From positions 54,042 to 118,041 of the forward strand of contig JAQUIJ010000018.1 of the NCBI GenBank assembly GCA_028683385.1: a stretch of DNA of 64,000 nt, in the 5' to 3' direction. Below are positions 56,230-64,000 of the stretch, in pieces. A program made the position numbers and the translations under genes. This stretch comes from Prolixibacteraceae bacterium (GTDB lineage Bacteria > Bacteroidota > Bacteroidia > Bacteroidales > Prolixibacteraceae). The notes beneath the pieces are model-generated. The model saw only the letters and a program-made list of their open reading frames with translations. It was not told where the DNA came from and searched no databases. The stretch's first letter is position 1, and each line of letters begins with the position of its first letter.

Positions 56230-57984
56230 ATGAAACGCCAATTCCGAAAAATAATCTTTCTTCCTGCCAATGATATTACACTCACTTACTCCGGACACAC
56301 TTATGTCCCCGAATATCAAACTGTCAAAACCAAGGAATACTATTTTAAATCACGTTGGGATAAATTCTTTAAAAAGAAGTCATACCGTGAGTTTGAAACA
56401 ACTACCTTAACAACTGATAAATTATTTGCTCCTGAAAATATTTGGGAGGCAATTGCCTATTGTCAAACCTACGGATTTGATGTGATACTATATCCGGAAC
56501 TAAACTCGGGCTTAGGCAAAAGTGAAATTGCAGAAGCATTTGAGAACCTAAAATCGAAAAATTTAGTTCTTGCCTTATTAGACGGAAATAGCACAAAAGA
56601 TTTTCTGGGGGCTATCAGTCATTACGACATCAATCCGCACAATTCGATGTTCGTATCCCGGGAATATGAGTTAATTGAAAATCTTTTGGAGTTGTTTTAC
56701 CCCCGGAATAGTTTTGGGAAAAGCACTAATCTGGATAAACCATTGGGATTCTATTTTATTTACTGGAATCAACCACAAAAAAGCACTGACGGTTTTTTAC
56801 TACAATCAAATGGGTCCGAAAATTTGCCACTTAAACTAACTCGTAGTTTTCCTTTAGATGGGTGGTTATTTTCAAGGAAAGGATTTTCATTCTTAGAAGA
56901 TAAAATTATTTATATCGGAGATGGAAATGATGAATTCATTCATTTGTTCATCGTTGAAAATTATAATTGGATTCAACAGCAAGCCACCAGCAAAGGCTGT
57001 ACTTTTATTTATTTCCCCGAGCTGATAAAAAACCAAGCGGATCTGGATGTCATTTCAAACTATATACACTATTGCTATCCAGGAGTACCCACCGATTTTA
57101 TCTCCCAATTTGAATCTATCAAAAACACAATCAGCCCGGAGGAAATACAAAATCTGTTTCTGAGTTACATTAATCTTCCGGCCTTTAATACGCCGGGACT
57201 GTTGCGAAATCAGGGTTCAGTAATTGGCCACATTGACAATGAATACTCACTTTTCACATTTGAACAAGGCAAAACCGCGAAGGAACAGTTCGAATATTAC
57301 TTTAACTTTTTAAGACCTGCCAATGATCATTCAGGAGTATTTTATTCTCTTGTAAATAAGCCGAAGGATGGCTCAGTCGATAGCCTGTTTGATGTAGAAG
57401 CCCAAAAGCTTACCGAAGATGTGATTCAAAAGATTGATTGGCTAAAAAAGGAAGGTCTAAACGGAATGTTAGCCGAAATTGCATATCGCTTATTTAATGA
57501 AACCAATAACAAATTCATCGAAAAACCGGAATCCGGAAAGCCCAAATTAAATGAATTTGCAACACCGGAGCATAGCTGCTTGCGCATTGAATGGGTGTCG
57601 AAATACGATTTTCAAATCACGCTTCCTGATTATGGAAACAGGATTGTGGAAATGCCCCGTTTGCCCAAAGCACTGTATTATTTTTTTCTTCAACATCCTG
57701 AAGGAGTGAAGCTGAACTCACTGTCCGATTATAAAGGAGATTTACTTTCTATTTACGAACGGATAAGCAACAAAGGCGATAAAGAAGAAATTGTCCGGAA
57801 CATCAACCGATTAGTTGATCCGTTGGACAACTCGGTGAACGTAAATTGTTCGCGGATTAAAAACGCCTTTGTGAAACTGATGAGCGACCGCCTGGCGAAA
57901 CATTATTACATCACTGGTTGGAGAGGAGAACCCAAAAAAGTGAATCTCTCACCCGGATTAATCGAAATTGTACAGGTGTTCTAA
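56230..57984 (+). CDS. Orphan 584-residue cargo protein with C-terminal winged-helix-like domain
   Basis: No enzyme motif was recognised. Residues 1-430 are mixed alpha/beta with no TM helix. They contain FLPANDITLTYSGHTYVPEY at the start and a repeated FDVILYPEL / CTFIYFPEL-type segment. The last 150 residues (PRLPKALYYFFLQHPEGVKL, ERISN..., LVDPLDNSVNVNCSRIKNAF, HYYITGWRGEPKKVNL) look like a DNA-binding or transactivation-type domain. I recall similar C-termini in Bacteroidota proteins of unknown function. It is the first cargo gene after the mob set. Together with the NTF2-like and AAA genes downstream it may form one functional unit. Confidence 0.5.
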   Translation: MKRQFRKIIFLPANDITLTYSGHTYVPEYQTVKTKEYYFKSRWDKFFKKKSYREFETTTLTTDKLFAPENIWEAIAYCQTYGFDVILYPELNSGLGKSEIAEAFENLKSKNLVLALLDGNSTKDFLGAISHYDINPHNSMFVSREYELIENLLELFYPRNSFGKSTNLDKPLGFYFIYWNQPQKSTDGFLLQSNGSENLPLKLTRSFPLDGWLFSRKGFSFLEDKIIYIGDGNDEFIHLFIVENYNWIQQQATSKGCTFIYFPELIKNQADLDVISNYIHYCYPGVPTDFISQFESIKNTISPEEIQNLFLSYINLPAFNTPGLLRNQGSVIGHIDNEYSLFTFEQGKTAKEQFEYYFNFLRPANDHSGVFYSLVNKPKDGSVDSLFDVEAQKLTEDVIQKIDWLKKEGLNGMLAEIAYRLFNETNNKFIEKPESGKPKLNEFATPEHSCLRIEWVSKYDFQITLPDYGNRIVEMPRLPKALYYFFLQHPEGVKLNSLSDYKGDLLSIYERISNKGDKEEIVRNINRLVDPLDNSVNVNCSRIKNAFVKLMSDRLAKHYYITGWRGEPKKVNLSPGLIEIVQVF

Positions 57985-58054
57985 GCACTGCAAGCTTGCA
58001 GAAATTTGAACCAACGTGTTGCATTGAATAGCTTTACAACAAAAAATAAGAATT

Positions 58055-58504
58055 ATGACAGAAATGAATGGAAAAATTAATAGCAATGAACGATTTGTAA
58101 GGTGGCAAACGGTTTTACGTGATCAATTATCATTTTTAAATAGCCTTCTTTTAACGATCTCGATCGGAATTCTTGGTTTCTTATTATCGTTGTTAAAGAC
58201 ACCGGACTTTATGCCTGTATGTATGGAGAAATTCTTTTTCACTGCTGGTTTACTTTCAATTTCTATGTCAATACTTCTTGGGATTGCTACTGCATATACC
58301 AGATTGATGGATTATCGTAAGACGGTGAAGAAAATTGGAACTGAATTAAAAAGAGGTGCAGGTTTAAGTCAATTGAAAAAATTAATGAAACTATATGAAA
58401 AACTTAGTTGGTGTATATTTCACCTACAGATTATTTCATTTGGCTTAAGTATTTTATTCTTACTTACCGCATTCTGTGTTTTTTACAGCGAAAAATTGTT
58501 TTAA
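58055..58504 (+). CDS. Small multi-pass membrane protein of unknown function
   Basis: A 149-residue protein. N-terminal RFVRWQTVLRDQLSFLNSLL is followed by hydrophobic segments at about 28-46, 60-83 and 120-146, with a basic cytoplasmic loop (about 88-115) between. Similar small proteins with an R-W-x-x-x-x-x-Q-L motif before the first TM helix occur in accessory regions of many genomes. A toxin-like or membrane-effector role is possible, given the AbiGi-like neighbour, but there is no direct evidence. Confidence 0.5.
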   Translation: MTEMNGKINSNERFVRWQTVLRDQLSFLNSLLLTISIGILGFLLSLLKTPDFMPVCMEKFFFTAGLLSISMSILLGIATAYTRLMDYRKTVKKIGTELKRGAGLSQLKKLMKLYEKLSWCIFHLQIISFGLSILFLLTAFCVFYSEKLF

Positions 58505-58649
58505 ATGAAATAACTAAAGCTTTACTTGTGGAATATTAATAGTTATTAAGCAATTGTCAATTTAGCTATAAGAAAGGGATCGTCGATCAAAAGACTATTC
58601 GCTTATAAAGTAGAGGATGGTTAATTTTAAAGTCAATAAAAAATAAACG
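58505..58649. other. 145-bp AT-rich gap
   Basis: A short AT-rich interval between the membrane protein and AbiGi-like genes. No clear hairpin or operator was seen; it probably holds the promoter of the following genes. Confidence 0.3.
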
Positions 58650-59381
58650 ATGAAAGAATCCGATTCTGAACATGTTTTTCACTTTACTAGATCTATTGAA
58701 AACCTCATCAGTATAATTAGTAATGAGAAATTTTGGGTTTGTTATTCATTAGAAAACTTTGATTTTTTAAATGCTGGCGATCCATTGGGAGGGCAAATTA
58801 AGGAATCGTTTGCCTATCCCATAACATGTTTTTGCGATATCCCATTAGATGAAAGGATACTGAATCACGCAAATGATATTAATGGATATGGAGTATTTGG
58901 AATTGGAATGAAAAAGGAATGGGCAAAAAGAAACGGTGTAGCACCGGTTCATTATGTACCTGATTTCAGTCACGTTTCAAAATTGTGGTGCAGAGTTTTA
59001 GGTGGCGTTGACAATGTTATCAATTTATCGAAAGAGCCATTGGGTGTAAAAGGATTTTATAATGATTTAATAAGTTTGGGAACATACATCAAACCATATA
59101 CGAATGATGCTGGGAAATTCTTTTATGATGAACGAGAATGGCGTTATTATCCACCAGTTGAATTATTCGAGGAAAATAGAATTAAGAGGTTTTTGACTGA
59201 AGATCAATATAAAAAAGCAAAACATGAAAACTCAACACAGTCGGTGTTTGAACTGAAATATTCTCTTGAACAAGACGTTGCTTACTTGATTGTTCCAAAA
59301 GCCCATTTAGATGAAATCTATGGATTAATCGATGGTTTGGAAATTAAAATACAACTATACGAAGAGATTGGGATTCAATAA
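58650..59381 (+). CDS. AbiGi-like abortive infection family protein
   Basis: A 243-residue protein. The N-terminal HVFHFTRSIENLISIISNE, the following CYSLENFDFL and AYPITCFCDIPL, then YGVFGIGMKKEWAKRNGV, and a C-terminal YDEREWRYYP are the pattern of the AbiGi (abortive infection, antitoxin side) family. AbiG of Lactococcus is a two-gene phage defence system (AbiGi/AbiGii). No AbiGii homologue was recognised beside it. The codon use is more AT-rich than the surrounding genes, suggesting separate acquisition. Family assignment is from recalled motifs, not a search. Confidence 0.6.
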   Translation: MKESDSEHVFHFTRSIENLISIISNEKFWVCYSLENFDFLNAGDPLGGQIKESFAYPITCFCDIPLDERILNHANDINGYGVFGIGMKKEWAKRNGVAPVHYVPDFSHVSKLWCRVLGGVDNVINLSKEPLGVKGFYNDLISLGTYIKPYTNDAGKFFYDEREWRYYPPVELFEENRIKRFLTEDQYKKAKHENSTQSVFELKYSLEQDVAYLIVPKAHLDEIYGLIDGLEIKIQLYEEIGIQ

Positions 59382-59418
59382 AACTACTGTAATAAAACAT
59401 ATCATTTAAATCATACAT

Positions 59419-60249
59419 ATGAGCTTGCGTAATTTCTCATACATAAGTGCCATGAATCTAAATGGATTAGGGGACTTTGAGATGAACTACAAGAATCCAT
59501 TCCATGGAACTGTAATTAATTCATCATTATTTTCAGTTCTTCGTGTTAATAAAATTAAATATTTACATGATGAGAGAGAGGTTGATGCCTACGAATTGGA
59601 AACAGGATTTCTAGACCCAAAAAGAGATTTCTTCCCTTGTCCTTTTAGCGTAAACTATGTATCATCCTGCTCAATAATCCAATTTGAAAAAATGAATGGA
59701 ATTTACTCTAATGGAACTACTGTTCTTTTTAAGCTTGATGTTTATAACAAGGATTACAAGGAGAATATAAGTATCAATTTTGAAATAAGTAACCCAACTG
59801 GAGTCCATTTAGATTTTATGATTGCAAATAAATATATTAATTTTCTAAATCTTTATATTCATAACAATAATGACTTACAAGAAATTGATATTCAAAGATT
59901 AAAAAAAGGACAGTTCCATTTAATGTCAATTAGTTGGTATATAAGGAAAGTTTTAGATTTAGAATTTAAATTTGTTAGGCATAGTCAAAATCGTGTAGGA
60001 AAAGACAATCATTTTTGGACAGAAACAATAGTTTCAAATCTTCCTGATGATAAATATTTTAAAAATCTAATCATGGAAAATTTGAAATCTTGTAGAGATT
60101 CTAGTTATGGATATTCTCCTACTGAAACATCGTTCATATTTGAAGATAAAAATGAAAGTGATGCAATAAAAGATGAACTCTTAAATTCCACTATTGCAAT
60201 ACTTGATCTGAAGAAACAGTTATTTGAACGTATGAAAAAGAATGAATAA
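59419..60249 (+). CDS. Unknown protein downstream of the AbiGi-like gene
   Basis: A 276-residue protein with no recognised domain. It is soluble, with beta-rich segments in the first 130 residues (IQFEKMNGIYSNGTTVLFKL, NISINFEIS) and a helical C-terminus (DELLNSTIAILDLKKQLFERM). It starts 37 bp after the AbiGi-like gene and shares its low GC, so the two may be a pair. The end overlaps the next gene by eight bases. It does not resemble AbiGii as far as I can judge. Confidence 0.5.
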   Translation: MSLRNFSYISAMNLNGLGDFEMNYKNPFHGTVINSSLFSVLRVNKIKYLHDEREVDAYELETGFLDPKRDFFPCPFSVNYVSSCSIIQFEKMNGIYSNGTTVLFKLDVYNKDYKENISINFEISNPTGVHLDFMIANKYINFLNLYIHNNNDLQEIDIQRLKKGQFHLMSISWYIRKVLDLEFKFVRHSQNRVGKDNHFWTETIVSNLPDDKYFKNLIMENLKSCRDSSYGYSPTETSFIFEDKNESDAIKDELLNSTIAILDLKKQLFERMKKNE

Positions 60250-60742
60250 AACACTCATCCCAACCCAAAATATCGCCGTTGAATTTGCTCTGGCAACCGA
60301 AAGAAAAGATCTGCACCATTTAGAAAGTCTGCTATCCGAGAATGGCACGTTCGATATTCAAAAAGCAGATTTAGAAACCCAGGAAGTAGGCAAACACGAA
60401 TTTATTAAATGGTACGAAATGAAGCTTCAGGAAACTGAAATTACGAGCATTGCCTACGACCGATGCCTGCATTGTTTTATTGGCAATCGGGTGGTTTTAT
60501 TCAACGATGGGCAGTTTCCGCGCAGTATCAAAGATTGTTCAGAGCGGTCAAAAACCGGAATCATGCTCGATATTCAGGATGGATTGATTTCAACACTCAA
60601 GTTTTGTTATTTGTTTGCTGAAGCCGATAACCCATACGTAATTGAATGCCAGATTGCAAAAATAAAGGAATACAAGTCACTGGGAATGCCGTTTAAAGAA
60701 GCCTACAAAAATGTTATTGGAGAATATCCCCCGGATATTTGA
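60242..60742 (+). CDS. NTF2/SnoaL-like fold protein
   Basis: A 166-residue protein. The N-terminal IAVEFALATERKDLHHLESLLSENGTFDI, KHEFIKWYEMKLQE and RVVLFNDG segments fit the NTF2-like (cystatin-type cone) fold. An extra C-terminal helical part (KIKEYKSLGMPFKEAYKNV) is present. No catalytic residues can be assigned. It overlaps the preceding AT-rich gene but is itself richer in GC, similar to the AAA gene 116 bp downstream, hinting that the two belong together. Confidence 0.55.
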   Translation: MNKTLIPTQNIAVEFALATERKDLHHLESLLSENGTFDIQKADLETQEVGKHEFIKWYEMKLQETEITSIAYDRCLHCFIGNRVVLFNDGQFPRSIKDCSERSKTGIMLDIQDGLISTLKFCYLFAEADNPYVIECQIAKIKEYKSLGMPFKEAYKNVIGEYPPDI

Positions 60743-60858
60743 TTTTTATAATCTAACTAAGCAACAACAGCATTTCAAATTTTTCTAAACGTTATTTTTT
60801 CATCCAAAGATTTGGATCGGATCGTCATATACTATTCCAACCATAACACACCTATCAA

Positions 60859-61980
60859 ATGGAACCAAAAGCAGTAAGTCTTCATCGGTTACCCTCCAAT
60901 ACAACTGAATTAGAGAAGTCTTTTTCAAGTATGAACATCTCAGATGTTTTTACTGACAAGATTGATTTCTATATCAATGAGTTCAAATTATTTACTGCCC
61001 TGTATAATTACATTCCGAATTTCGTTCATGAGGTCAGGATAAACTGTTTAAAGGCAGATGAATGGTTTTCGGAAAAGTACAAAAGCGAAATTACGGATCG
61101 ATACTTTTGTAAAGTTTATCAGGATCAGGCCAAAAAAGTTGAGTTGACCTCTGTATTTTATTTTTTGTATGAAGACCTGATAATAAACTTTGATGTGCAG
61201 CAATCGAGAGTGCGATTTCTTTTTAAGAAGACCGATATTTCTGTTGCAGAGAATATTATTACTGAAATTCAAAAATTCAAAAAGCGAAAATTAAAAAGAC
61301 AGCCTGAAATTTCACTTTTAGTAAATGGAGATTGTGGTATTGAAGCCAAATCCTTACATATTGCAAAACCAAAATTGAGTCTTGATGACAATTACAACAA
61401 TGATTTTAAAGAAATTCATCAAACCATTGTAAAACGACTTTCGAAGAAGAATGATAAAGGTTTGGTCTTGCTGCACGGCAAACCGGGAACCGGAAAAACT
61501 TCTTATATCCGTTATTTGGCATCTATGGTTAAAAAGCAGGTCATTTTTTTGCCGCCCAATATGGCCGGAGCTATTACCAATCCGGATTTGATTTCAATTT
61601 TAATCGATAACCCGAACAGTATATTTGTAATCGAAGATGCCGAAAACATCGTGATTAATCGTGAAAAAGACGGCTATTCTCCGGTTTCGGCTTTACTGAA
61701 TATTTCAGATGGCTTGCTTTCAGACTGCTTAAATATCCAGATCGTTTGTTCTTTTAATACTGATATTTCAAAGATTGACAGCGCTTTAATGCGTAAGGGA
61801 AGGTTAATTGCGAAATATGAATTTAAGGAGCTCGAAGTTGAGAAAGCACAATCTCTTTCCCAAAAATTAGGTTTCAAAAACAGAATCGATTCACCAATGA
61901 CTTTAACAGCTATCTATAACCAGGAGGAAACCGATTTCCAACCCTTAAAAAAGCAAAAATCGATTGGGTTTATGAGTTAA
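60859..61980 (+). CDS. BCS1-like AAA ATPase
   Basis: A 373-residue protein. The N-terminal 180 residues are unassigned. The AAA domain (about 195-340) has Walker A GKPGTGKT (207-214), Walker B IFVIEDAE (255-262), sensor-1 N300 (VCSFNTD) and arginine finger(s) in ALMRKGRL (R312/R315). The segment NISDGLLSDCLNIQIVCSFN is the BCS1-type block. No TM helix is seen, unlike mitochondrial BCS1. Bacterial BCS1-like ATPases are suspected components of conflict systems. Partners here may be the 56230 and 60242 products; this is inference. Confidence 0.75.
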   Translation: MEPKAVSLHRLPSNTTELEKSFSSMNISDVFTDKIDFYINEFKLFTALYNYIPNFVHEVRINCLKADEWFSEKYKSEITDRYFCKVYQDQAKKVELTSVFYFLYEDLIINFDVQQSRVRFLFKKTDISVAENIITEIQKFKKRKLKRQPEISLLVNGDCGIEAKSLHIAKPKLSLDDNYNNDFKEIHQTIVKRLSKKNDKGLVLLHGKPGTGKTSYIRYLASMVKKQVIFLPPNMAGAITNPDLISILIDNPNSIFVIEDAENIVINREKDGYSPVSALLNISDGLLSDCLNIQIVCSFNTDISKIDSALMRKGRLIAKYEFKELEVEKAQSLSQKLGFKNRIDSPMTLTAIYNQEETDFQPLKKQKSIGFMS

Positions 61981-62075
61981 TGAAAAGTTTCATCAGATAC
62001 ATTTCTATCCGAAGAAATCAAAGTATCCGTTAAAAGAAAATGATTTGGACTTAAAAAAAAATAAAAAAATCATTT

Positions 62076-62666
62076 ATGAAAAATAAATTTAGGCAATTTT
62101 CTGTAGCCGTTTTTATTGTCGCTTTAATATTTAGCACGGGATGCAATGTCGAAACCCAAGCTTACAAAACAGCTGTGATGGAAAATACAGTTTCATCATT
62201 TGATGGTTTTTTAAAGAAGTACCCTAATGGTAAATATTCATCGCTTGTTAAGGATAAACTCGGGAAACTAATACTTTCAAATCTTGATCCTGATTGGGTT
62301 GTTATTCTTGCAGGTGAGTTTATTGATGATGAATGCAGAATCATCAAAGTCAATGATAATTCTATTCCATTGGGAAAGCGCAAACTCAGTGGAACTTGGT
62401 ACGGTCACCAATATATTCGAAATGTTGATAGTGGAATGATTGATTGGAAAATACCTCATCCAAGCGAGCAAAAAATAGTTTTATTGATTTTTAAATCTGA
62501 TAGTTTGCCAGAAGGACTTCAGGAGAATAAGGCCTACTTATGGAGAGGTGGGCAAGATTTCATTTTTATAAAAGATATTAATATTGACATGGAGATTGAA
62601 TTGTTATTGAAAGAATTTGGAATGAAACAACATGGGTTTGGACTTCAGAAAAAATTTCCATTATAG
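62076..62666 (+). CDS. Predicted lipoprotein of unknown function
   Basis: A 196-residue protein with a lipoprotein signal peptide: a basic start (MKNKFR), hydrophobic core and lipobox FSTGC with C23. The mature part begins with a helical segment (SFDGFLKKYPNGKYSSLVKDKL) resembling a single TPR-like repeat, then a beta-rich part (PDWVVILAGEFIDDE, KIVLLIFKSD). No family assigned. It is 95 bp after the AAA gene on the same strand and is the last cargo gene on the plus strand. Confidence 0.6.
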   Translation: MKNKFRQFSVAVFIVALIFSTGCNVETQAYKTAVMENTVSSFDGFLKKYPNGKYSSLVKDKLGKLILSNLDPDWVVILAGEFIDDECRIIKVNDNSIPLGKRKLSGTWYGHQYIRNVDSGMIDWKIPHPSEQKIVLLIFKSDSLPEGLQENKAYLWRGGQDFIFIKDINIDMEIELLLKEFGMKQHGFGLQKKFPL

Positions 62667-62872
62667 TTAGCCGATTACCTCATTCAAAAGCAAGATTAGT
62701 GCTAGCACATTTCATTAAGATCTAACATTCAATGTACCCGGCAAAATCCTCAATTTTAATAATCCTGTGCGTGTTTCTGTGGAATTGTTTGGACGTGGAG
62801 CGATTGAGATGAATTGACTCGGTTGTGAATCTTGACCTTTTTTCAAATTACGAACAAATCACTCGCAGCTTA
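62667..62872. other. 206-bp gap between lipoprotein and repeat-protein genes
   Basis: Convergent interval. No clear terminator, tRNA or copy of the left attachment sequence was found, so the element's right end is not marked here. Confidence 0.4.
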
Positions 62873-63886
62873 TCATAGTGTCATTAACAATCTCTCCAAC
62901 ATATCTTTATCAAGATGATGCTTAATTGCCTTATCCCATATCGAACGATTATTAAAAAGGGCATCGTCTTCGGACAAATTGTACTTCAATATTAAATCCA
63001 TACTCCATGGAATTCCCGTATTATTGAAAATGCCACCCCAATCCCATTTGTCAGCATATCGGTCAATAAACTCTTCGCTCCAAGGGAGTGCCGGATTATA
63101 ACTCAAATTACTCCAATCCCAAAGCTCATAAAATCGTTCAATAAATTCGTTAGACCAGGGAAGTGTAACACATGATGAAAGATTGGAGAATCTCTTGCCT
63201 TCGTTCTCAAGCCAATGCTCCATGTTCTGTTCAAAAAACAGTGGGTCACGCAATAATTCCTGATTCTGACTCAATCCATCCCAATTAAGCCTATCGGCCC
63301 ATCGTTCCAACAGGTTTTTCTTATGCCACGGGAGCCTGCTATTCGAAAAAATCAAGGTTGGGTCAAACCAATTGAAATATTTCTTAACTATTTCAAGGTT
63401 GCTTATCATCCCGGTATTGCTTTTCACCATGTGCTGAAGCATTCCATCGTCCTCAATGCACGAAAAGCCCATTTCCATCATAGGCAAAGTCCATTGTATA
63501 TTTTTGTTTAGAAAAATAACGATCCAATCCCAGCGATCTTCATATTTATTTAGGATGTACTCCGACCAATCGACATTGGAGTTATCGGATAGACCGTAAA
63601 AATGAATTTGGTCAATGTATCGGTCAATCAATTCTTCAGTCCAAAGGATATGCTCGTTACAGGAAATTGCCCAGCCAACTTCACCGTCGCAAAGTGATTT
63701 GTGTTGTAAGTCTGGGATAAACTCATCGATCAATTCGGTATTTCGAAAAGCGGGATTCCGTGCAAAAAGCTCCCATGACAAATAATAATTACAATGGTCG
63801 ATCATTTTACGGTTCCATTGAATATCACAATTGTCTGATCCAAGCTTCCATTTAATCCAGTTCCGGTATTTAAATGTAATATTCGG
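62873..63886 (-). pseudogene. Tryptophan-rich ~25-residue repeat protein, N-terminus lost
   Basis: The annotated ATG is at 63805, but the frame stays open to an in-frame TGA at 63887-63889. The extra codons continue the protein family (CDIQWNRKMIDH). The product has about ten degenerate units of the form (L/I)PWSxEFIDRYxDxWDWxxLSxN, for example at LPWSNEFIERFYELWDWSNL and LPWSEEFIDRYADKWDWGGI. The function of this repeat family is unknown to me. The open frame ends beside an IS21-like end (about 63885 on), so the start of the gene has probably been removed by insertion. Translation from the internal ATG is possible. Confidence 0.65.
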
Positions 63887-64000
63887 TCAAACTGACCACC
63901 CTGTGCCGATTTAAATTGACCATGTGTTGCCGATTTAAATTGACCACCTAAAAATGCCCTCTAAAAACTACCTTTTTTCAATGTCGTAATTGATATTCAA
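63885..64000. mobile_element. Terminal part of a probable IS21-family element
   Basis: The sequence contains GGTCAAACTGACCACC and then two copies of TGCCGATTTAAATTGACCA (about 63902-63920 and 63927-63946, the spacing about 26 bp). Multiple internal repeats of this length near the tips are typical of IS21-family ends. No transposase (istA/istB) is inside the window; it should lie just to the right. Confidence 0.6.

Noticed and set aside
59419..60249. AbiGii toxin partner for the AbiGi-like gene
   Set aside because: No recognisable AbiGii or nucleotidyltransferase-type motifs were seen.
62873..63805. WD40 or ankyrin repeat assignment for the W-rich protein
   Set aside because: The unit is about 25 residues with PWS...WDW spacing, unlike the 40-residue WD or 33-residue ankyrin patterns.

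Overview
The window looks like a Bacteroidota chromosome, probably from the Marinilabiliales/Prolixibacteraceae side of the phylum (the lower rank is a guess). Signs are moderate GC, few Shine-Dalgarno sequences, Bacteroidota-only families (DUF5723, DUF3098, YfhO-like membrane protein, IntDOT-type integrase), the ftsX-DUF3098-truB-queA gene order and TAnnTTTG-like promoter boxes.

Layout. 1-4.3 kb: the 3' part of an M3 peptidase gene, a PAP2-like membrane protein and rpoN. 4.4-7.6 kb: two tandem DUF5723 outer-membrane barrel paralogues. 7.7-21.8 kb: a minus-strand run of five signalling genes, read in the order CheR-type methyltransferase, membrane hybrid kinase, and three very large PAS/GAF kinases, two of which start with a receiver domain. 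22.2-32.0 kb: a hydroxyproline catabolism locus. It combines an anaerobic glycyl-radical hydroxyproline dehydratase (HypD) and its activase with the oxidative route (4-hydroxyproline epimerase, D-amino-acid dehydrogenase, DapA-family deaminase, 2-oxoglutarate semialdehyde dehydrogenase) and an AraC regulator. 32.0-38.4 kb: housekeeping genes (DUF3788, queA, truB, DUF3098, ftsX, yfhO-like). 38.6-44.9 kb: a Wzx-like flippase, a beta-CASP nuclease, a nitrilase-family amidase and a three-gene nonulosonic-acid-type set (SpsF-like cytidylyltransferase, NeuB-like synthase, KdsC-like phosphatase). 45.0-47.1 kb: a TPR sensor kinase.

From about 47.5 kb to the right the window enters a mobile element. 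Its left boundary is the 3' half of a tRNA with a CAT anticodon, still followed by that tRNA's terminator. Next come a tyrosine recombinase, an AlbA/Schlafen-like ATPase, two HTH proteins, an SF3-like helicase, a Toprim primase, MobC, a relaxase and a one-TM protein. This is the order of an integrative mobilizable element. The right boundary is not visible.

The cargo (56.2-62.7 kb) is the most likely place for an undescribed system. It holds a 584-residue orphan protein with a probable C-terminal winged-helix-like domain, a multi-pass membrane protein, an AbiGi-like protein, an unknown protein, an NTF2-like protein, a BCS1-like AAA ATPase and a lipoprotein. I read it as a candidate defence or conflict island; this is inference. 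At the right edge a tryptophan-rich repeat protein has lost its N-terminus at the end of what looks like an IS21-family element.

Several dispersed inverted repeats lie between genes. The best structured sites are a nested palindrome in front of the integrase and a pair of inverted iteron-like boxes between the helicase and primase genes.
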